NCBI GenBank assembly: GCA_900467745.1
Contig: UBQW01000024.1
Span: forward strand, 1 to 64,000
DNA length: 64,000 nucleotides
Direction: 5' to 3'
From: Hyphomicrobiales bacterium
Lineage (GTDB): Bacteria; Pseudomonadota; Alphaproteobacteria; Rhizobiales; Rhizobiaceae
This document shows, one piece after another, positions 28,374 to 37,892 of this stretch (the stretch's first letter is position 1; the number at the start of each line of letters is the position of its first letter). The notes beneath the pieces were generated by a model. That model was not told where the DNA came from. It ran no database searches and saw only the letters and a program-made list of their open reading frames with translations. A program made the position numbers and the translations under genes.

Positions 28374-28634
28374 TCAATCGGCCGATGGCAGACGCCGCAT
28401 GGTGAACTCGATCTGGTCGCCGTCGAGTTGCCGCCAGCTCTCGACCTCGGTCCAGTAGGCGGCCTTGGGATATTCGTCGAACCACTCGCGGGCCTTGGCG
28501 CGCGCATCGAGCAGCGCCAGGCAATAGGTCTGCCGCACGAACCGATCGTTCTTGCGCGGCGTGCCCTCGGCCCGGTGCTTGGCAATCCTTCGTTTCAAGC
28601 CGTCAAATGACGGCGGTCCTGGGATCTTCGTCAT
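28374..28634 (-). CDS. Conserved hypothetical protein, 86 aa
   Basis: I recognise no family. It is a soluble, basic protein: [24 protein letters not shown], a helical middle [27 protein letters not shown], and ending [17 protein letters not shown] at 28634 has an AGGTAGG ribosome site about 5 nt upstream, partly contained in an inverted repeat that could hide it. It is divergent from hemF and convergent with the Na/Pi gene (3-bp gap). Confidence 0.72.
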   Translation of the reverse strand: MTKIPGPPSFDGLKRRIAKHRAEGTPRKNDRFVRQTYCLALLDARAKAREWFDEYPKAAYWTEVESWRQLDGDQIEFTMRRLPSAD

Positions 28635-28639
28635 ACAAC

Positions 28640-28660
28640 CTACCTCTAATGGAAAGGTAG
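28640..28660 (-). promoter_or_regulatory. Inverted repeat over the ribosome site of the 86-aa gene
   Basis: On the minus strand CTACCT (28660-28655) can pair with AGGTAG (28645-28640) across a 9-nt loop. The second arm is the ribosome site of the 86-aa gene that starts at 28634. It might sequester the site, or be a DNA operator shared with hemF. Only 6 bp, so uncertain. Confidence 0.3.
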
Positions 28661-28809
28661 TATCGACGCCTGAATATTGCGAGTCGAATCTGAAGCCTGC
28701 TCACCAACGCCGTCGGGCTGTTGGCGCTATGCCAAGCGACCTGCTATCAGGGGCGATTGAAGCGGGCATGACTCGAATTTTGCCCGCGCGCATACCGGAG
28801 ACGACGACT

Positions 28810-29724
28810 ATGGAACGACCCGAACTTCCGATCGGCCTGCCCGCGGATATCGAGGACAAGAAGGAGATGGCCCGCACCTGGTTCGAGGGCCTGCGCGACC
28901 AGATCTGCGCCTCTTTCGAAGCGATCGAGGATGAGCTCGCAGGACCGCTTTCCGATCGTGAACCGGGCCGCTTCGTCGCCAAGGACTGGAAGCGCGAGAA
29001 CGGCGCCGGTGGTGGCGGTCGCATGTCGATGATGGAAGGCCGCGTCTTCGAGAAGGTCGGCGTCCACACCTCCACCGTCTACGGCGAGTTCAGCGCCGAC
29101 CTGCGCGCCCAAATGCCCGGCGCCAAGGACGATCCGCGCTTCTGGGCTTCCGGCATCTCGCTGATCGCCCACCCGGTGAACCCCAACGTGCCCGCCGTGC
29201 ACATGAACACCCGTATGGTGGTGACGTCGAGCCGCTGGTTCGGTGGCGGCGCCGATCTGACGCCGGTGCTCGACCGCCGCCGCACCCAGGAAGACGACGA
29301 CACCCGCCTGTTCCACAAGGCGATGGAAATTGCGTGCCGCAGCCACGCCGCCGTCGCCGACTACGACGCCTACAAGAAGTGGTGCGACGAATACTTCTTC
29401 CTCAAGCACCGCAACGAGGCGCGCGGTGTCGGTGGCATCTTCTACGACTGGCTGCATTCGAGCGAGGAAGCGGGCGGCTGGAGCGCCGATTTCGCCTTCA
29501 CCCGCGATGTCGGCCGCGCCTTCGCCATGGTTTATCCACGGATTGTTCGCTCCAACTTCAATAAACAGTGGACAGAACAAGATCGTGAAGAACAATTGAT
29601 TCGCCGTGGGCGATATGTCGAGTTCAATCTGCTATATGACCGGGGAACGATCTTCGGCTTGAAAACGGGTGGGAATGTCGAGTCCATTCTCTCATCGCTA
29701 CCCCCCGCCGTTCGCTGGCCGTAA
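28810..29724 (+). CDS. hemF: Oxygen-dependent coproporphyrinogen III oxidase, 304 aa
   Basis: Haem biosynthesis: converts coproporphyrinogen III to protoporphyrinogen IX using O2. The length fits (E. coli 299). Marks are [84 protein letters not shown] and C-terminal [18 protein letters not shown]. The start at 28810 is supported by a GGAG site; an in-frame ATG at 28768 is possible. The 175-bp region upstream separates it from a divergent gene. Confidence 0.96.
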   Translation: MERPELPIGLPADIEDKKEMARTWFEGLRDQICASFEAIEDELAGPLSDREPGRFVAKDWKRENGAGGGGRMSMMEGRVFEKVGVHTSTVYGEFSADLRAQMPGAKDDPRFWASGISLIAHPVNPNVPAVHMNTRMVVTSSRWFGGGADLTPVLDRRRTQEDDDTRLFHKAMEIACRSHAAVADYDAYKKWCDEYFFLKHRNEARGVGGIFYDWLHSSEEAGGWSADFAFTRDVGRAFAMVYPRIVRSNFNKQWTEQDREEQLIRRGRYVEFNLLYDRGTIFGLKTGGNVESILSSLPPAVRWP

Positions 29725-29826
29725 CTGGGAGGAAAGACCGGTAAACTGCGTGTGAGAGGCTTTTAATAAGCGGACCGGATACCCATTTCATAGATGTACG
29801 CGTTCAACAATCGGAGGAGGATTGTC

Positions 29827-30087
29827 ATGACGATACAGAGTGGAACACCGGCGGCGGCAGGTGCTCAACAGCCACCCCGCCCAATCGACACACCTGAACT
29901 GCTCAACAGGCTGGCCGAAGCGCTGAAAGCCAAGAGCGGTTCCGATCTGCCCCTTTCCTGCTTTGTGGAACAGGTCAAGCTTCAACTCGCTGGCGGCCTG
30001 TCCGCCGAAGAGCTGTCGCGCCGCACCAAGGGCCAGAACAACAGCGCCCACACGGATTGCTACCGCGCATGGGCGATGCCCGAGTAA
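29827..30087 (+). CDS. Conserved hypothetical protein, 86 aa
   Basis: I recognise no family. ATG at 29827 follows a strong GGAGG site; an in-frame ATG 11 codons earlier lies before it. The N-terminus is Ala/Pro/Gln-rich and the rest is helical with a Ser-Cys-Phe-Val segment (DLPLSCFVEQVKLQLAGGLSAEELSRRTKG), ending DCYRAWAMPE. No signal peptide or membrane segment. Followed by a GC hairpin and another small gene. Confidence 0.65.
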   Translation: MTIQSGTPAAAGAQQPPRPIDTPELLNRLAEALKAKSGSDLPLSCFVEQVKLQLAGGLSAEELSRRTKGQNNSAHTDCYRAWAMPE

Positions 30088-30146
30088 TCGGGCTCACCGT
30101 CCGGGGAACGGACACATTCATGATCGCTTGAAACACGCGATCCCTA

Positions 30147-30168
30147 CGGCCGGTGCGACAACCGGCCG
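30147..30168. terminator. GC-rich hairpin between two small genes
   Basis: CGGCCGGT (30147-30154) pairs with ACCGGCCG (30161-30168) around a 6-nt loop. No T-run follows, so it may be a weak terminator or a transcript-stabilising structure. Confidence 0.4.
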
Positions 30169-30240
30169 GAACCTTCCCGTCCCTGGAGCATTCCCACAAA
30201 ACGCATAAGCGTCATTGAGAACTCAAGTCAGGAGGAGACG

Positions 30241-30426
30241 ATGAGACTTTTCGAATGTGGAACGCTGGTCCCTGGATGCAGCTGGCACACACGCGCGAGC
30301 GACGACGCGGAAGTCGTGCGCCGCGCCGTCGACCATATGAAATCCGCGCATGGCGAAACCATCATCCGCGAAAACATGGTCGACAACATCAAGGCCCGCA
30401 TCCGCAACGAAGCGAACGCGGCCTGA
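30241..30426 (+). CDS. DUF1059-like small protein, 61 aa
   Basis: The pattern FECGTLVPGCSWHTRASDDAEVVRRAVDHMKSAHG matches small DUF1059 proteins, which have two conserved Cys and a His region and unknown function. A strong AGGAGGAG ribosome site precedes the ATG at 30241. Cys and His placement (residues 6, 13 and 16) suggests possible metal binding. It stands alone between hairpins and the convergent cca gene. Confidence 0.78.
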   Translation: MRLFECGTLVPGCSWHTRASDDAEVVRRAVDHMKSAHGETIIRENMVDNIKARIRNEANAA

Positions 30427-30444
30427 TCATTTGACGCGATCGCC

Positions 30445-31698
30445 TTATTTCACGCGATCACCAAGCCGGGCGAGCAACGTCGCCCGGTCGGAGGCGAAGT
30501 TCTCCTCCACCCACTGATGTTCGAGCGCGGCCAGCGTCTCTCCGACCTGCCGGCCCGACGGAATGCCTGCCGCCATCACGTCCCCGCCATTCACAGGAAA
30601 GCTCGGCTTCACCCAAGCCCCGGCATGATCGAGCAGCTTGTTCAGCCGCGCCGATCGCGCCATCTCCGCCATATCCCCCTCGGCTTTCCCCCTCGCCACC
30701 GCGAGCGCCAGCTTCAGCCGTGTGATGATACCCTCGGCACCATTGCGATAAAGCAGCCGGTCGAATGCCGCGGTCGACATCTCGTCGTTAACAGGCGCCG
30801 CATTCGCCCAGGCCTTGAAAACCGCCGCTTCCGCATTGGCAAGTTTCAACCGCGCCGCCATCGCCTCCAGCCGCTTGGCGTCGGGCGGCACGATCGCGGC
30901 CAGCCTCAGCAGCGGATCCGGCGTCCAGCCGAGCGCCTTCTCGGTGGCGATCAGCGCCGGGATCGCATCGATGCCCCACTTTTCGGTCTCCGGCAGGATT
31001 TCCGTCAGCGCGCCCACCGTGCGCATCCACAACAGCGCGCGGCCCGGATCTTCCGCCGACAACAGCTTGCGCATCTCCGACCACACCCGCTCGGCCGACA
31101 GCGTCGAAAGCTTGGAGCGGGCAGCCGCGGCCGCCCGCAACCCATCCGCATCCGGCCGCCCAGAGCCGTAATAGGCAAAGAAGCGGAAGAAGCGCAGGAT
31201 GCGCAGATAGTCTTCCTTGATCCTGGTCGTTGCATCGCCGATGAAGCGGATGTTGCGCTTATCGATATCGGCAAGCCCGCCGACGAGATCGACCACCTCG
31301 CCGCTTTCGCCCACATAAAGCGCGTTGATGGTGAGGTCGCGTCGCTCGGCATCCGTCTGCCAGTCCGTGCTGAACGCCACCGTCGCCCGCCGCCCGTCGG
31401 TCTCGACATCGGCGCGCAGCGTCGTCACCTCGAACGGCTTGCGGTCGATGACGAGCGTCACCGTGCCGTGCTCGACACCCGTCGGCACAGCCTTGATCCC
31501 GGCCTGCTTGGCACGCTCGATCACCACATCGGGCGTCAGCGTCGTCGCCACGTCGATATCGCTGACATCGAGCCCCATCAGGCTGTTGCGCACGGCGCCC
31601 CCCACCACGCGCCCCTCGCCGCCATCGGCATTGAGCAGCGAGAAAACGCGCTTCAGCGCCGGGTCGTTGAACCATGCTTCGTGAGCAAGGTTGGTCAT
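30445..31698 (-). CDS. cca: CCA tRNA nucleotidyltransferase/poly(A) polymerase family protein, 417 aa
   Basis: Adds or repairs the 3' CCA of tRNA. The nucleotidyltransferase head is clear: GGAVRNSLMGLDVSDIDVATTL with the catalytic Asp pair, then RRDLTINALYVGESGEVVDLVGGLADI and TRIKEDYLRILRFFRF. A helical RNA-binding C-terminus follows. It overlaps the upstream NUDIX gene by 4 bp (ATGA), so it is the last gene of a translationally coupled DUF1285-NUDIX-cca operon. CCA-adding activity versus a related polymerase cannot be separated by eye. Confidence 0.92.
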   Translation of the reverse strand: MTNLAHEAWFNDPALKRVFSLLNADGGEGRVVGGAVRNSLMGLDVSDIDVATTLTPDVVIERAKQAGIKAVPTGVEHGTVTLVIDRKPFEVTTLRADVETDGRRATVAFSTDWQTDAERRDLTINALYVGESGEVVDLVGGLADIDKRNIRFIGDATTRIKEDYLRILRFFRFFAYYGSGRPDADGLRAAAAARSKLSTLSAERVWSEMRKLLSAEDPGRALLWMRTVGALTEILPETEKWGIDAIPALIATEKALGWTPDPLLRLAAIVPPDAKRLEAMAARLKLANAEAAVFKAWANAAPVNDEMSTAAFDRLLYRNGAEGIITRLKLALAVARGKAEGDMAEMARSARLNKLLDHAGAWVKPSFPVNGGDVMAAGIPSGRQVGETLAALEHQWVEENFASDRATLLARLGDRVK

Positions 31699-32345
31699 GC
31701 GTAAAGCCTTTCGTAAAGCGTGCGGACAATGCCCGCGGTGATGCCCCAGATCATTCTGGTTTCATAGGGCATGCGATAGAAATGTCGGTCGAGCCCGTCG
31801 ATCATTCGCTTGTCGCGAATGTGGTTGCCGGGCGCCATCAGGAAGGAGAGCGGCACCTCGAAGACGTCGTCGACCTCATCCGGATTAAGCGTGAGAGCAA
31901 AGCCCGGCTGCACGACCGCCAAGACGGGCGTGATGCGAAACCCCGTCGAGGCAAGATAAACAGGCAGCCGCGCCACCGTCTCGACGAACGAACCCTTCAG
32001 CCCGATCTCCTCGTCAGCCTCGCGCACGGCGGCCTGCTCCGGCGTCTCGTCCGCCCCATCGATCTTGCCGCCGGGAAAGGCGATCTGGCCGGAATGCTCG
32101 CGCAGCGTCGAGGTGCGCTTGGTGAAGATCACCCGCGCCTCGTCACCGTCATCGATGACAGGCACCAGCACGGCGGCGTCGCGGAGCTTGAAGGTCTCCA
32201 CCTGGGCGATGATCTCGGGATTGAGGATATGGTCGCCATGCTCGCGCCACGACAGATCGACCGGCCCGCCCATCTGGTGCATTGCCCGGCGTCTGAATTC
32301 GGCTGCGGAATAAAGCGCGCCGTCTCTGGCCTGAAGATCTATCAT
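31695..32345 (-). CDS. NUDIX hydrolase, CoA-pyrophosphatase-like, 216 aa
   Basis: The NUDIX box is complete (GGKIDGADETPEQAAVREADEEIGL), with the Glu residues that bind metal. The surrounding sequence (VIFTKRTSTLREHSGQIAFPGG) carries the LREHxGQIAFPGG element typical of NudL/YeaB CoA pyrophosphatases. It starts inside the end of the DUF1285 gene and its stop overlaps the cca start by 4 bp. The probable role is hydrolysis of CoA or its derivatives. Confidence 0.87.
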   Translation of the reverse strand: MIDLQARDGALYSAAEFRRRAMHQMGGPVDLSWREHGDHILNPEIIAQVETFKLRDAAVLVPVIDDGDEARVIFTKRTSTLREHSGQIAFPGGKIDGADETPEQAAVREADEEIGLKGSFVETVARLPVYLASTGFRITPVLAVVQPGFALTLNPDEVDDVFEVPLSFLMAPGNHIRDKRMIDGLDRHFYRMPYETRMIWGITAGIVRTLYERLYA

Positions 32346-32965
32346 CGCGACAGCGCATCCAGCTCAGCCGCCGGCATGACGGGAAAGGTCTCGCCGTCCG
32401 AGCGCAGGCAGAACATAGCGACGCCATCGACATCAACAGTCTCGCCAAGTTCCACGAGCTGGTACATGACAGCCCGCGACACCAGCGCTTCCAATCGGCC
32501 GCGCACATGCAGGTATGGCTTCAACTCATTGTTATCGCCGTGGATGACAAACCGGATCGGATGCTCCTTGCCAGCCTCGATGACATCGCCGACATTGGTG
32601 CGAAAGGTCAGCACCGCATGCCCGTCCCTGACGGAGGCGTTCATCTCGACAGCGAGAAACGGCGCATCGACGATCCGGATACCGACTTTTTCCACAGGAG
32701 TTACGAGGTATGTCTTGCCATCCTCATCCTTGCGCAGAACCGTGGAAAACAGCCGCACCAGCGGCGCCCGGCCGATCGGCGTCCCCATGTAGAACCACGT
32801 CCCGTCGGCGCGAATCTCCATGTCGATATCGCCACAGAACGGCGGATTCCATTTCTCGACGGGCGGAAGACCGCGTTTCGCATCGCCACCATCGCCCGCG
32901 GCGCGCGAAATCAGCGCGGCCAGATCCGCGGCATCGGTCGCTGCCTTGATCTCTTCGGTTGCCAT
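32342..32965 (-). CDS. DUF1285 protein, 207 aa
   Basis: Conserved protein of unknown function. The DUF1285 core is visible: PPVEKWNPPFCGDIDMEIRADGTWFYMGTPIGRAPLVRLFSTVLRKDEDGKTYLVTPVEKVGIRIVDAPF, then ETVDVDG. First gene of the operon with the NUDIX and cca genes, all with 4-bp overlaps. The start ATG at 32965 is not contradicted by anything upstream. Confidence 0.85.
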   Translation of the reverse strand: MATEEIKAATDAADLAALISRAAGDGGDAKRGLPPVEKWNPPFCGDIDMEIRADGTWFYMGTPIGRAPLVRLFSTVLRKDEDGKTYLVTPVEKVGIRIVDAPFLAVEMNASVRDGHAVLTFRTNVGDVIEAGKEHPIRFVIHGDNNELKPYLHVRGRLEALVSRAVMYQLVELGETVDVDGVAMFCLRSDGETFPVMPAAELDALSR

Positions 32966-33127
32966 TGTTCCGTCTCTGTTTGCACTTAACGCAGGAATGT
33001 CACGAGATAGTCATTCGAAACGAACTTGTCAGCCCGCAACATCTTCATAACTCTATCGGGTATGAGGCACACGTGTAAAAGTCCGACGATTCGCGACGAA
33101 TGAGATCAGCCGCTGGAGAGATGCCTG

Positions 33128-34138
33128 ATGGGTATGATGAAGACCGAAGCCCCCCTCGATGAAAAGGCGATCGTCGCCGCAGCAGAAAAAGCGCTTGCCG
33201 ATATCGCCACAGTGAGGAGCGAGGTCGCCAAGGTGATCTTCGGCCAGGAAAGCGTCGTCGAAAACACGCTGCTTGCCGTTCTCTCGGGCGGCCACGCCCT
33301 GCTCGTCGGCGTCCCAGGGCTTGCCAAGACCAAGCTGGTCACCACGCTCGGCGAAGTGCTCGGCCTCGGCGCCAACCGCATCCAGTTCACGCCGGACCTG
33401 ATGCCGTCCGATATCCTCGGCTCCGAAGTGATGGACCAGGACGAGACCGGCCGCCGCTCCTTCCGCTTCGTCAAGGGTCCGGTCTTCGCCCAGCTCCTGA
33501 TGGCCGACGAAATCAACCGCGCCTCGCCGCGCACCCAGTCGGCGCTGCTGCAGGCGATGCAGGAGTATCACATCACCGTCGCCGGCCAGCGCTACGACCT
33601 GCCGACGCCCTTCCACGTTCTCGCCACCCAGAACCCGCTGGAGCAGGAAGGCACCTATCCGCTTCCCGAAGCACAGCTGGACCGTTTCCTGCTGCAGGTC
33701 GACGTCAACTATCCCGAACTCGCCGCCGAACGGCAGATCCTGCTCGACACAACGGGCCTTGCCGAAACCAAGCCGCAGGCCGTGCTGAGTGCCGAGCGCC
33801 TGATCGAGATCCAGACGCTGATCCGCCAGATGCCGGTCAGCGACAAGGTGGTCGACGGCATCCTGGCGCTCGTCCGCTCCGCCCGCCCCGGCCAGGGCAA
33901 CGCCGCCACCGACAAGAACGTCGCCTGGGGCCCCGGCCCGCGCGCCGGCCAGGCTATGATGCTGTGCGCCCGCGCCCGCGCGCTCTATGAAGGCCGCCTC
34001 GCGCCGTCGCTCGACGATGTCCACGCGCTGGCCGAGCCCGTGCTGCAGCACCGCATGGCGCTGACCTTCGCCGCACGTGCCGAGGGCATGTCGGTGCGTG
34101 ACGTGATCGCCGGGCTGGTGAAGCAGGCCAAGGGCTAA
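33128..34138 (+). CDS. MoxR-type AAA ATPase, 336 aa
   Basis: AAA+ ATPase of the MoxR group, thought to act as a chaperone that helps assemble complexes with von Willebrand-type proteins. Walker A GVPGLAKT is at residues 61-68, a form typical of MoxR. Walker B LLMADEINRA, sensor 1 ATQNPLEQEGTYPLPEAQLDRF and a C-terminal lid follow. It begins a same-strand run with DUF58, DUF4159 and a membrane protein, the standard MoxR-linked cluster. The stop is 25 bp before DUF58. Confidence 0.93.
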   Translation: MGMMKTEAPLDEKAIVAAAEKALADIATVRSEVAKVIFGQESVVENTLLAVLSGGHALLVGVPGLAKTKLVTTLGEVLGLGANRIQFTPDLMPSDILGSEVMDQDETGRRSFRFVKGPVFAQLLMADEINRASPRTQSALLQAMQEYHITVAGQRYDLPTPFHVLATQNPLEQEGTYPLPEAQLDRFLLQVDVNYPELAAERQILLDTTGLAETKPQAVLSAERLIEIQTLIRQMPVSDKVVDGILALVRSARPGQGNAATDKNVAWGPGPRAGQAMMLCARARALYEGRLAPSLDDVHALAEPVLQHRMALTFAARAEGMSVRDVIAGLVKQAKG

Positions 34139-34163
34139 GAAGCTCAGGAAGGAAGCCTCACGC

Positions 34164-35084
34164 GTGGCATCGATCGGACAGACCGTCACTCCGACCCCAG
34201 GCAGCGATGCCCTTGCACGTGCAAGGCAGCGCGCCAGCCTGCTGCCGGATTGCCTCGTCGAGGCCAAGCGGATCGCCAACACCGTGATCGCAGGCTGGCA
34301 CGGCCGCCGCAAGCGTGGGATCGGCGAGAATTTCTGGCAGTTCCGGCCTTATAGCGAAGGCGAGAGCCTGGCGCGCATCGACTGGCGCCGCTCGGCCCGC
34401 GACGACCATACCTATATCCGCGACCGCGAATGGGAAGCGGCCCACACCATCTGGCTTTGGGCCGATATGTCGCCGTCGATGATGTACAAGTCGACCTTCG
34501 GCAGCGTCTCCAAGGAAAGCCGCGCGCTCGTCATCATGCTGGCGCTCGCCGAAATCCTCGCCCGCTCCGGCGAACGCGTCGGCTGCCCCGGCGTGATGGA
34601 GCCGATCTCCGCCCGCAACGCCGCCGAGCGACTGGCCGTCGCGCTGATGCACGCGCCCCTCACCGGCGGCCTGCCGGATACCGCCATGATCCGCGGCTCC
34701 AGCGATCTCGTGCTGATCGGCGATTTCCTCGACGACGCCGAAGCCGTGATGGCTCGCATCGGTCCGCTCGCCCGCCGCGGCCTACGCGGTCATGTCATCG
34801 AGGTGGCAGATCCCGCCGAGGAGCTGTTTCCTTATACCGGCCGCACCGAGTTCACCGATCCCGAGACCGGCTCGAAGCTCACCTCCGGCCGCGCCGAAAA
34901 CATTCGCGACGCCTATACGCGCGCCTATCTCGGCCGCCGCGATGGCCTTGGCCAGAGCCTTCGCCACCTCGGCTGGACCTTCATCAGCCATCGCACCGAT
35001 CACCTCGCCTCCGAGGCGTTGGTCGCCGTCCACATGCACCTCTCTGGAATGCCCGGGAAAGCAACGCATGGAGGCCAGCTGTGA
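34164..35084 (+). CDS. DUF58 protein, 306 aa
   Basis: DUF58 proteins resemble von Willebrand factor A folds and accompany MoxR ATPases. Seen here: RRKRGIGENFWQFRPYSEGESLARIDWRRSARDDHTYIRDREWE, then LWADMSPSMMYKS, a DxSxS-like metal-ion-dependent adhesion site. GTG start at 34164 after an AGGAAGGAAG site. The stop overlaps the next gene's GTG by 4 bp, showing coupling. Role inferred from family: part of a MoxR-dependent envelope complex. Confidence 0.88.
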   Translation: MASIGQTVTPTPGSDALARARQRASLLPDCLVEAKRIANTVIAGWHGRRKRGIGENFWQFRPYSEGESLARIDWRRSARDDHTYIRDREWEAAHTIWLWADMSPSMMYKSTFGSVSKESRALVIMLALAEILARSGERVGCPGVMEPISARNAAERLAVALMHAPLTGGLPDTAMIRGSSDLVLIGDFLDDAEAVMARIGPLARRGLRGHVIEVADPAEELFPYTGRTEFTDPETGSKLTSGRAENIRDAYTRAYLGRRDGLGQSLRHLGWTFISHRTDHLASEALVAVHMHLSGMPGKATHGGQL

Positions 35085-37891
35085 ACGCGCTTCCCTTCGC
35101 CTTTGCCTATCCGGCCATTCTCGGCGCCCTCGTGACGCTTCCCGTCATCTGGTGGCTGCTGCGCCTGACCCCGCCGCGCCCGAAGACGGAAGTCTTCCCG
35201 CCGCTGCGCATCCTCGCCACAGTGCTGAAGCGCGAGGAAACGCCGGCCCAAAGCCCCTGGTGGCTGACGCTGCTGCGCATGCTGCTCGCCGCAGCCGTCA
35301 TCCTCGCCATCGCCGATCCGGTATTCAACCCGCGCACCAGCTCGATCGCCGCGGGCGGCCCGCTCGTGCTCTTCGTCGATAATGGTTGGGCGACCGCACC
35401 TGATTGGGAGCGCCGCGTGCAGACCGCCGAGGCGCTGATCGACGACGCCGATAGCGCCGGCCTGCCCGTCGCGATCACCTTCACCGCCGATCCAAGCAAC
35501 GATGCCGTCGCCGGCACCGCCGCCGTCGCCCGCGAGAAACTGCGCGCCGCGGAGCCGCAGCCGCTCGTCCCCGACCGCCAGCGCGCCTTCGAGGCGCTGC
35601 GTGCGGCGCTGAACGGTGTGCATCCCGGAACGCTCGCCTTCCTCACCGACGGCGCCGCCGCCAACGACAATGACGCCACCGCGCGCCAACTCTCCGACCT
35701 GCAGCCCGGCCAGCTGCGCCTGATCGCCGGCGACGCCGCGCAAACGGTGGCAATTACAGGCGCCAACAACGCCGCCGACGCCATGACCGTCACCGCGACC
35801 CGCCTGGACGGCGCCTCGGCCGCCACGCTGCCGCTGACCGCCCAGGACGCGCAGGGCCGCGCCATCGCCTCCGGCTCCGTATCGTTCCAGCCCGGCCAGT
35901 CCGTGGCCTCAGGCTCGATCACCGCCCCCTTCGAAATGCGCAACGACTTCGCGCGGCTCAGCATCGACAACCACGCAACGGCCGGCGCCGTGCATCTGCT
36001 CGATGACGGCTTCAAGCGCCGCCGCGTCGTCCTGCTGTCGGGCGAGGCCAGCGACAGCTTCCAGCCGCTGCTCTCGCCGCTCTATTACATCCAGCGCGCC
36101 CTGCAGCCCTATGCCGACCTGATCGAGCCGAACGCGCCCGATCTCGCCACCTCCATTCCCGATCTTCTGGCGCAGAACCCTTCGGTCATCGTCATGGCCG
36201 ATATCGGGCGCCTGCCGCAGGAGACCTATGATCCGCTGCAGCGCTGGATCAACAATGGCGGCACGCTCATCCGCTTCGCAGGCCCGCGCCTCGCCGCCGC
36301 CCCTGCCGACGATCCGCTGGTGCCGGTGACGCTGCGTCAGGGCGAACGCGCGCTCGGCGGCGCGCTCTCCTGGGCCGAACCACAGCAGCTTGCCGAATTC
36401 CCCAATTTCGGTCCCTTCGCCGGCATGGCGCGCCCGACCGACGTCACCGTCAAGCGCCAGGTGCTGGCCGAGCCGACGCCGGATCTGGCCGAACGCACCT
36501 GGGCTAGCCTTGCCGACGGAACCCCGCTGGTAACGATGAAGCCGATGAATGCTGGCCGTATCGTGCTCTTCCACGTCAGCGCAGAGGCCACATGGTCCGA
36601 CCTGCCGATCTCAGGCAATTTCGTCGAGATGCTGCGCCGTCTCGTGCAATTGTCGCGCTCCGGCGGCGTCACCTCGCAATCCGGCGGTGCCACCACCGCC
36701 GAAGCACTGCCGCCCTTCCGACTCCTGACCGCCAAGGGCGCGCTTACCACCGAGACCGGCGCCGCGCGCCCGCTGATCCCCAACGCCAAGGCCGCCCCCG
36801 TGGCCAGCTTCGAAAATCCGCCGGGCCTTTATGGCTCCGAGGAAGGGTTCACCGCCTTGAACGTCCTGCCCGCAAACGCCGAGCTCAAACCCCTCGATGC
36901 CTCGGGCGTGACGCTGGTGCGCGAAGGCCTGATCGGCGGCGAGACATGGTCGGCCAAGCCCTCGCTCTTCCTCATCGCCTTCCTGCTGCTGCTTGCCGAC
37001 AGCCTGATCGTCATGTTCATGAGCGGCGCCTTCTCGCGCCTGCGCCCGGCCGCCCGCACAGCGGCGATGATCGCGGTCGCCGTCACCGCCGCCTTCCTGG
37101 TGCAGCCCGGCCAGTCGCGCGCAGATGACAGCAAGCCCGGCGACGACCAGATCTTCCAGCGGCTCGACAACACCCACCTCGCCTATGTCGTCACCGGCGA
37201 GGCCGAGGTCGACCGCATCTCCGAGCGCGGCCTTGAAGGCCTCACGGAGTATCTCACCTTCCGCACCACGCTCGAACCCGCAGCGCCCGTCGGCCTCGAC
37301 CTGACCAAGGACGAGCTCTCCTTCTATCCGATCATCTACTGGCCGATCTCCGCCACCGCACCCATGCCGTCTGCCGCCTCGATCAACCGCATCGACGCCT
37401 ATATGCGCGCCGGCGGCACCGTTCTCTTCGACACGCGCGACCAGTTCAGCGCGCTCGACAACAGCGGCGGCAGCAGCGCCAATGGCGAGCGCCTGCAGCA
37501 GATCCTTGCAAATCTCGACATCCCGCCGCTGGAGCCGGTCCCCTCCGACCACGTGCTGACCAAGTCCTTCTATCTTCTGTCGAGCTTCCCCGGCCGCTAT
37601 GCCGGCAGCCCGCTCTGGATCGAGGCGCGCCAGGACAACCGCTCCAACAACGCCAAGTCGGCGGCAACCGCCGACGGCGTCTCGCCGATCCTGATCACGG
37701 GCAATGACTTCGCCGGCGCATGGGCCGTGGACGACAATGGCGTCCCGCTGCTGCCGACCGTGCCCCCTGACGAGGCGCAGCGCGAATACGCCTACCGCAG
37801 CGGCGTCAACATCATGATGTATATGCTCACAGGCAACTACAAGACCGACCAGGTCCACATCCCCGCCCTCCTCGAACGGCTGGGGCAGTGA
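35081..37891 (+). CDS. BatA-like and DUF4159 membrane protein, 936 aa
   Basis: Large inner-membrane protein of the MoxR cluster. The N-terminus (PFAFAYPAILGALVTLPVIWWLLRLTPPRPKTEVFPPLRIL) is the BatA/Aerotolerance-type double-helix region. A long extracytoplasmic part follows, then a second membrane segment near 625-650. The DUF4159 domain occupies about 680-930 (DDQIFQRLDNTHLAYVVTGEAEVDR, then YPIIYWPIS). The start is GTG at 35081 in the ATGA-like overlap with DUF58; the longer frame upstream overlaps DUF58 and is not used. Function unknown. Confidence 0.85.
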   Translation: MNALPFAFAYPAILGALVTLPVIWWLLRLTPPRPKTEVFPPLRILATVLKREETPAQSPWWLTLLRMLLAAAVILAIADPVFNPRTSSIAAGGPLVLFVDNGWATAPDWERRVQTAEALIDDADSAGLPVAITFTADPSNDAVAGTAAVAREKLRAAEPQPLVPDRQRAFEALRAALNGVHPGTLAFLTDGAAANDNDATARQLSDLQPGQLRLIAGDAAQTVAITGANNAADAMTVTATRLDGASAATLPLTAQDAQGRAIASGSVSFQPGQSVASGSITAPFEMRNDFARLSIDNHATAGAVHLLDDGFKRRRVVLLSGEASDSFQPLLSPLYYIQRALQPYADLIEPNAPDLATSIPDLLAQNPSVIVMADIGRLPQETYDPLQRWINNGGTLIRFAGPRLAAAPADDPLVPVTLRQGERALGGALSWAEPQQLAEFPNFGPFAGMARPTDVTVKRQVLAEPTPDLAERTWASLADGTPLVTMKPMNAGRIVLFHVSAEATWSDLPISGNFVEMLRRLVQLSRSGGVTSQSGGATTAEALPPFRLLTAKGALTTETGAARPLIPNAKAAPVASFENPPGLYGSEEGFTALNVLPANAELKPLDASGVTLVREGLIGGETWSAKPSLFLIAFLLLLADSLIVMFMSGAFSRLRPAARTAAMIAVAVTAAFLVQPGQSRADDSKPGDDQIFQRLDNTHLAYVVTGEAEVDRISERGLEGLTEYLTFRTTLEPAAPVGLDLTKDELSFYPIIYWPISATAPMPSAASINRIDAYMRAGGTVLFDTRDQFSALDNSGGSSANGERLQQILANLDIPPLEPVPSDHVLTKSFYLLSSFPGRYAGSPLWIEARQDNRSNNAKSAATADGVSPILITGNDFAGAWAVDDNGVPLLPTVPPDEAQREYAYRSGVNIMMYMLTGNYKTDQVHIPALLERLGQ

Positions 37892-37892
37892 C

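Noticed and set aside
34430..35080. N-terminal extension of the DUF4159 gene
   Set aside because: It lies inside DUF58 in another frame and is arginine-rich. The GTG at 35081, in the 4-bp overlap, begins the BatA-like helix region.
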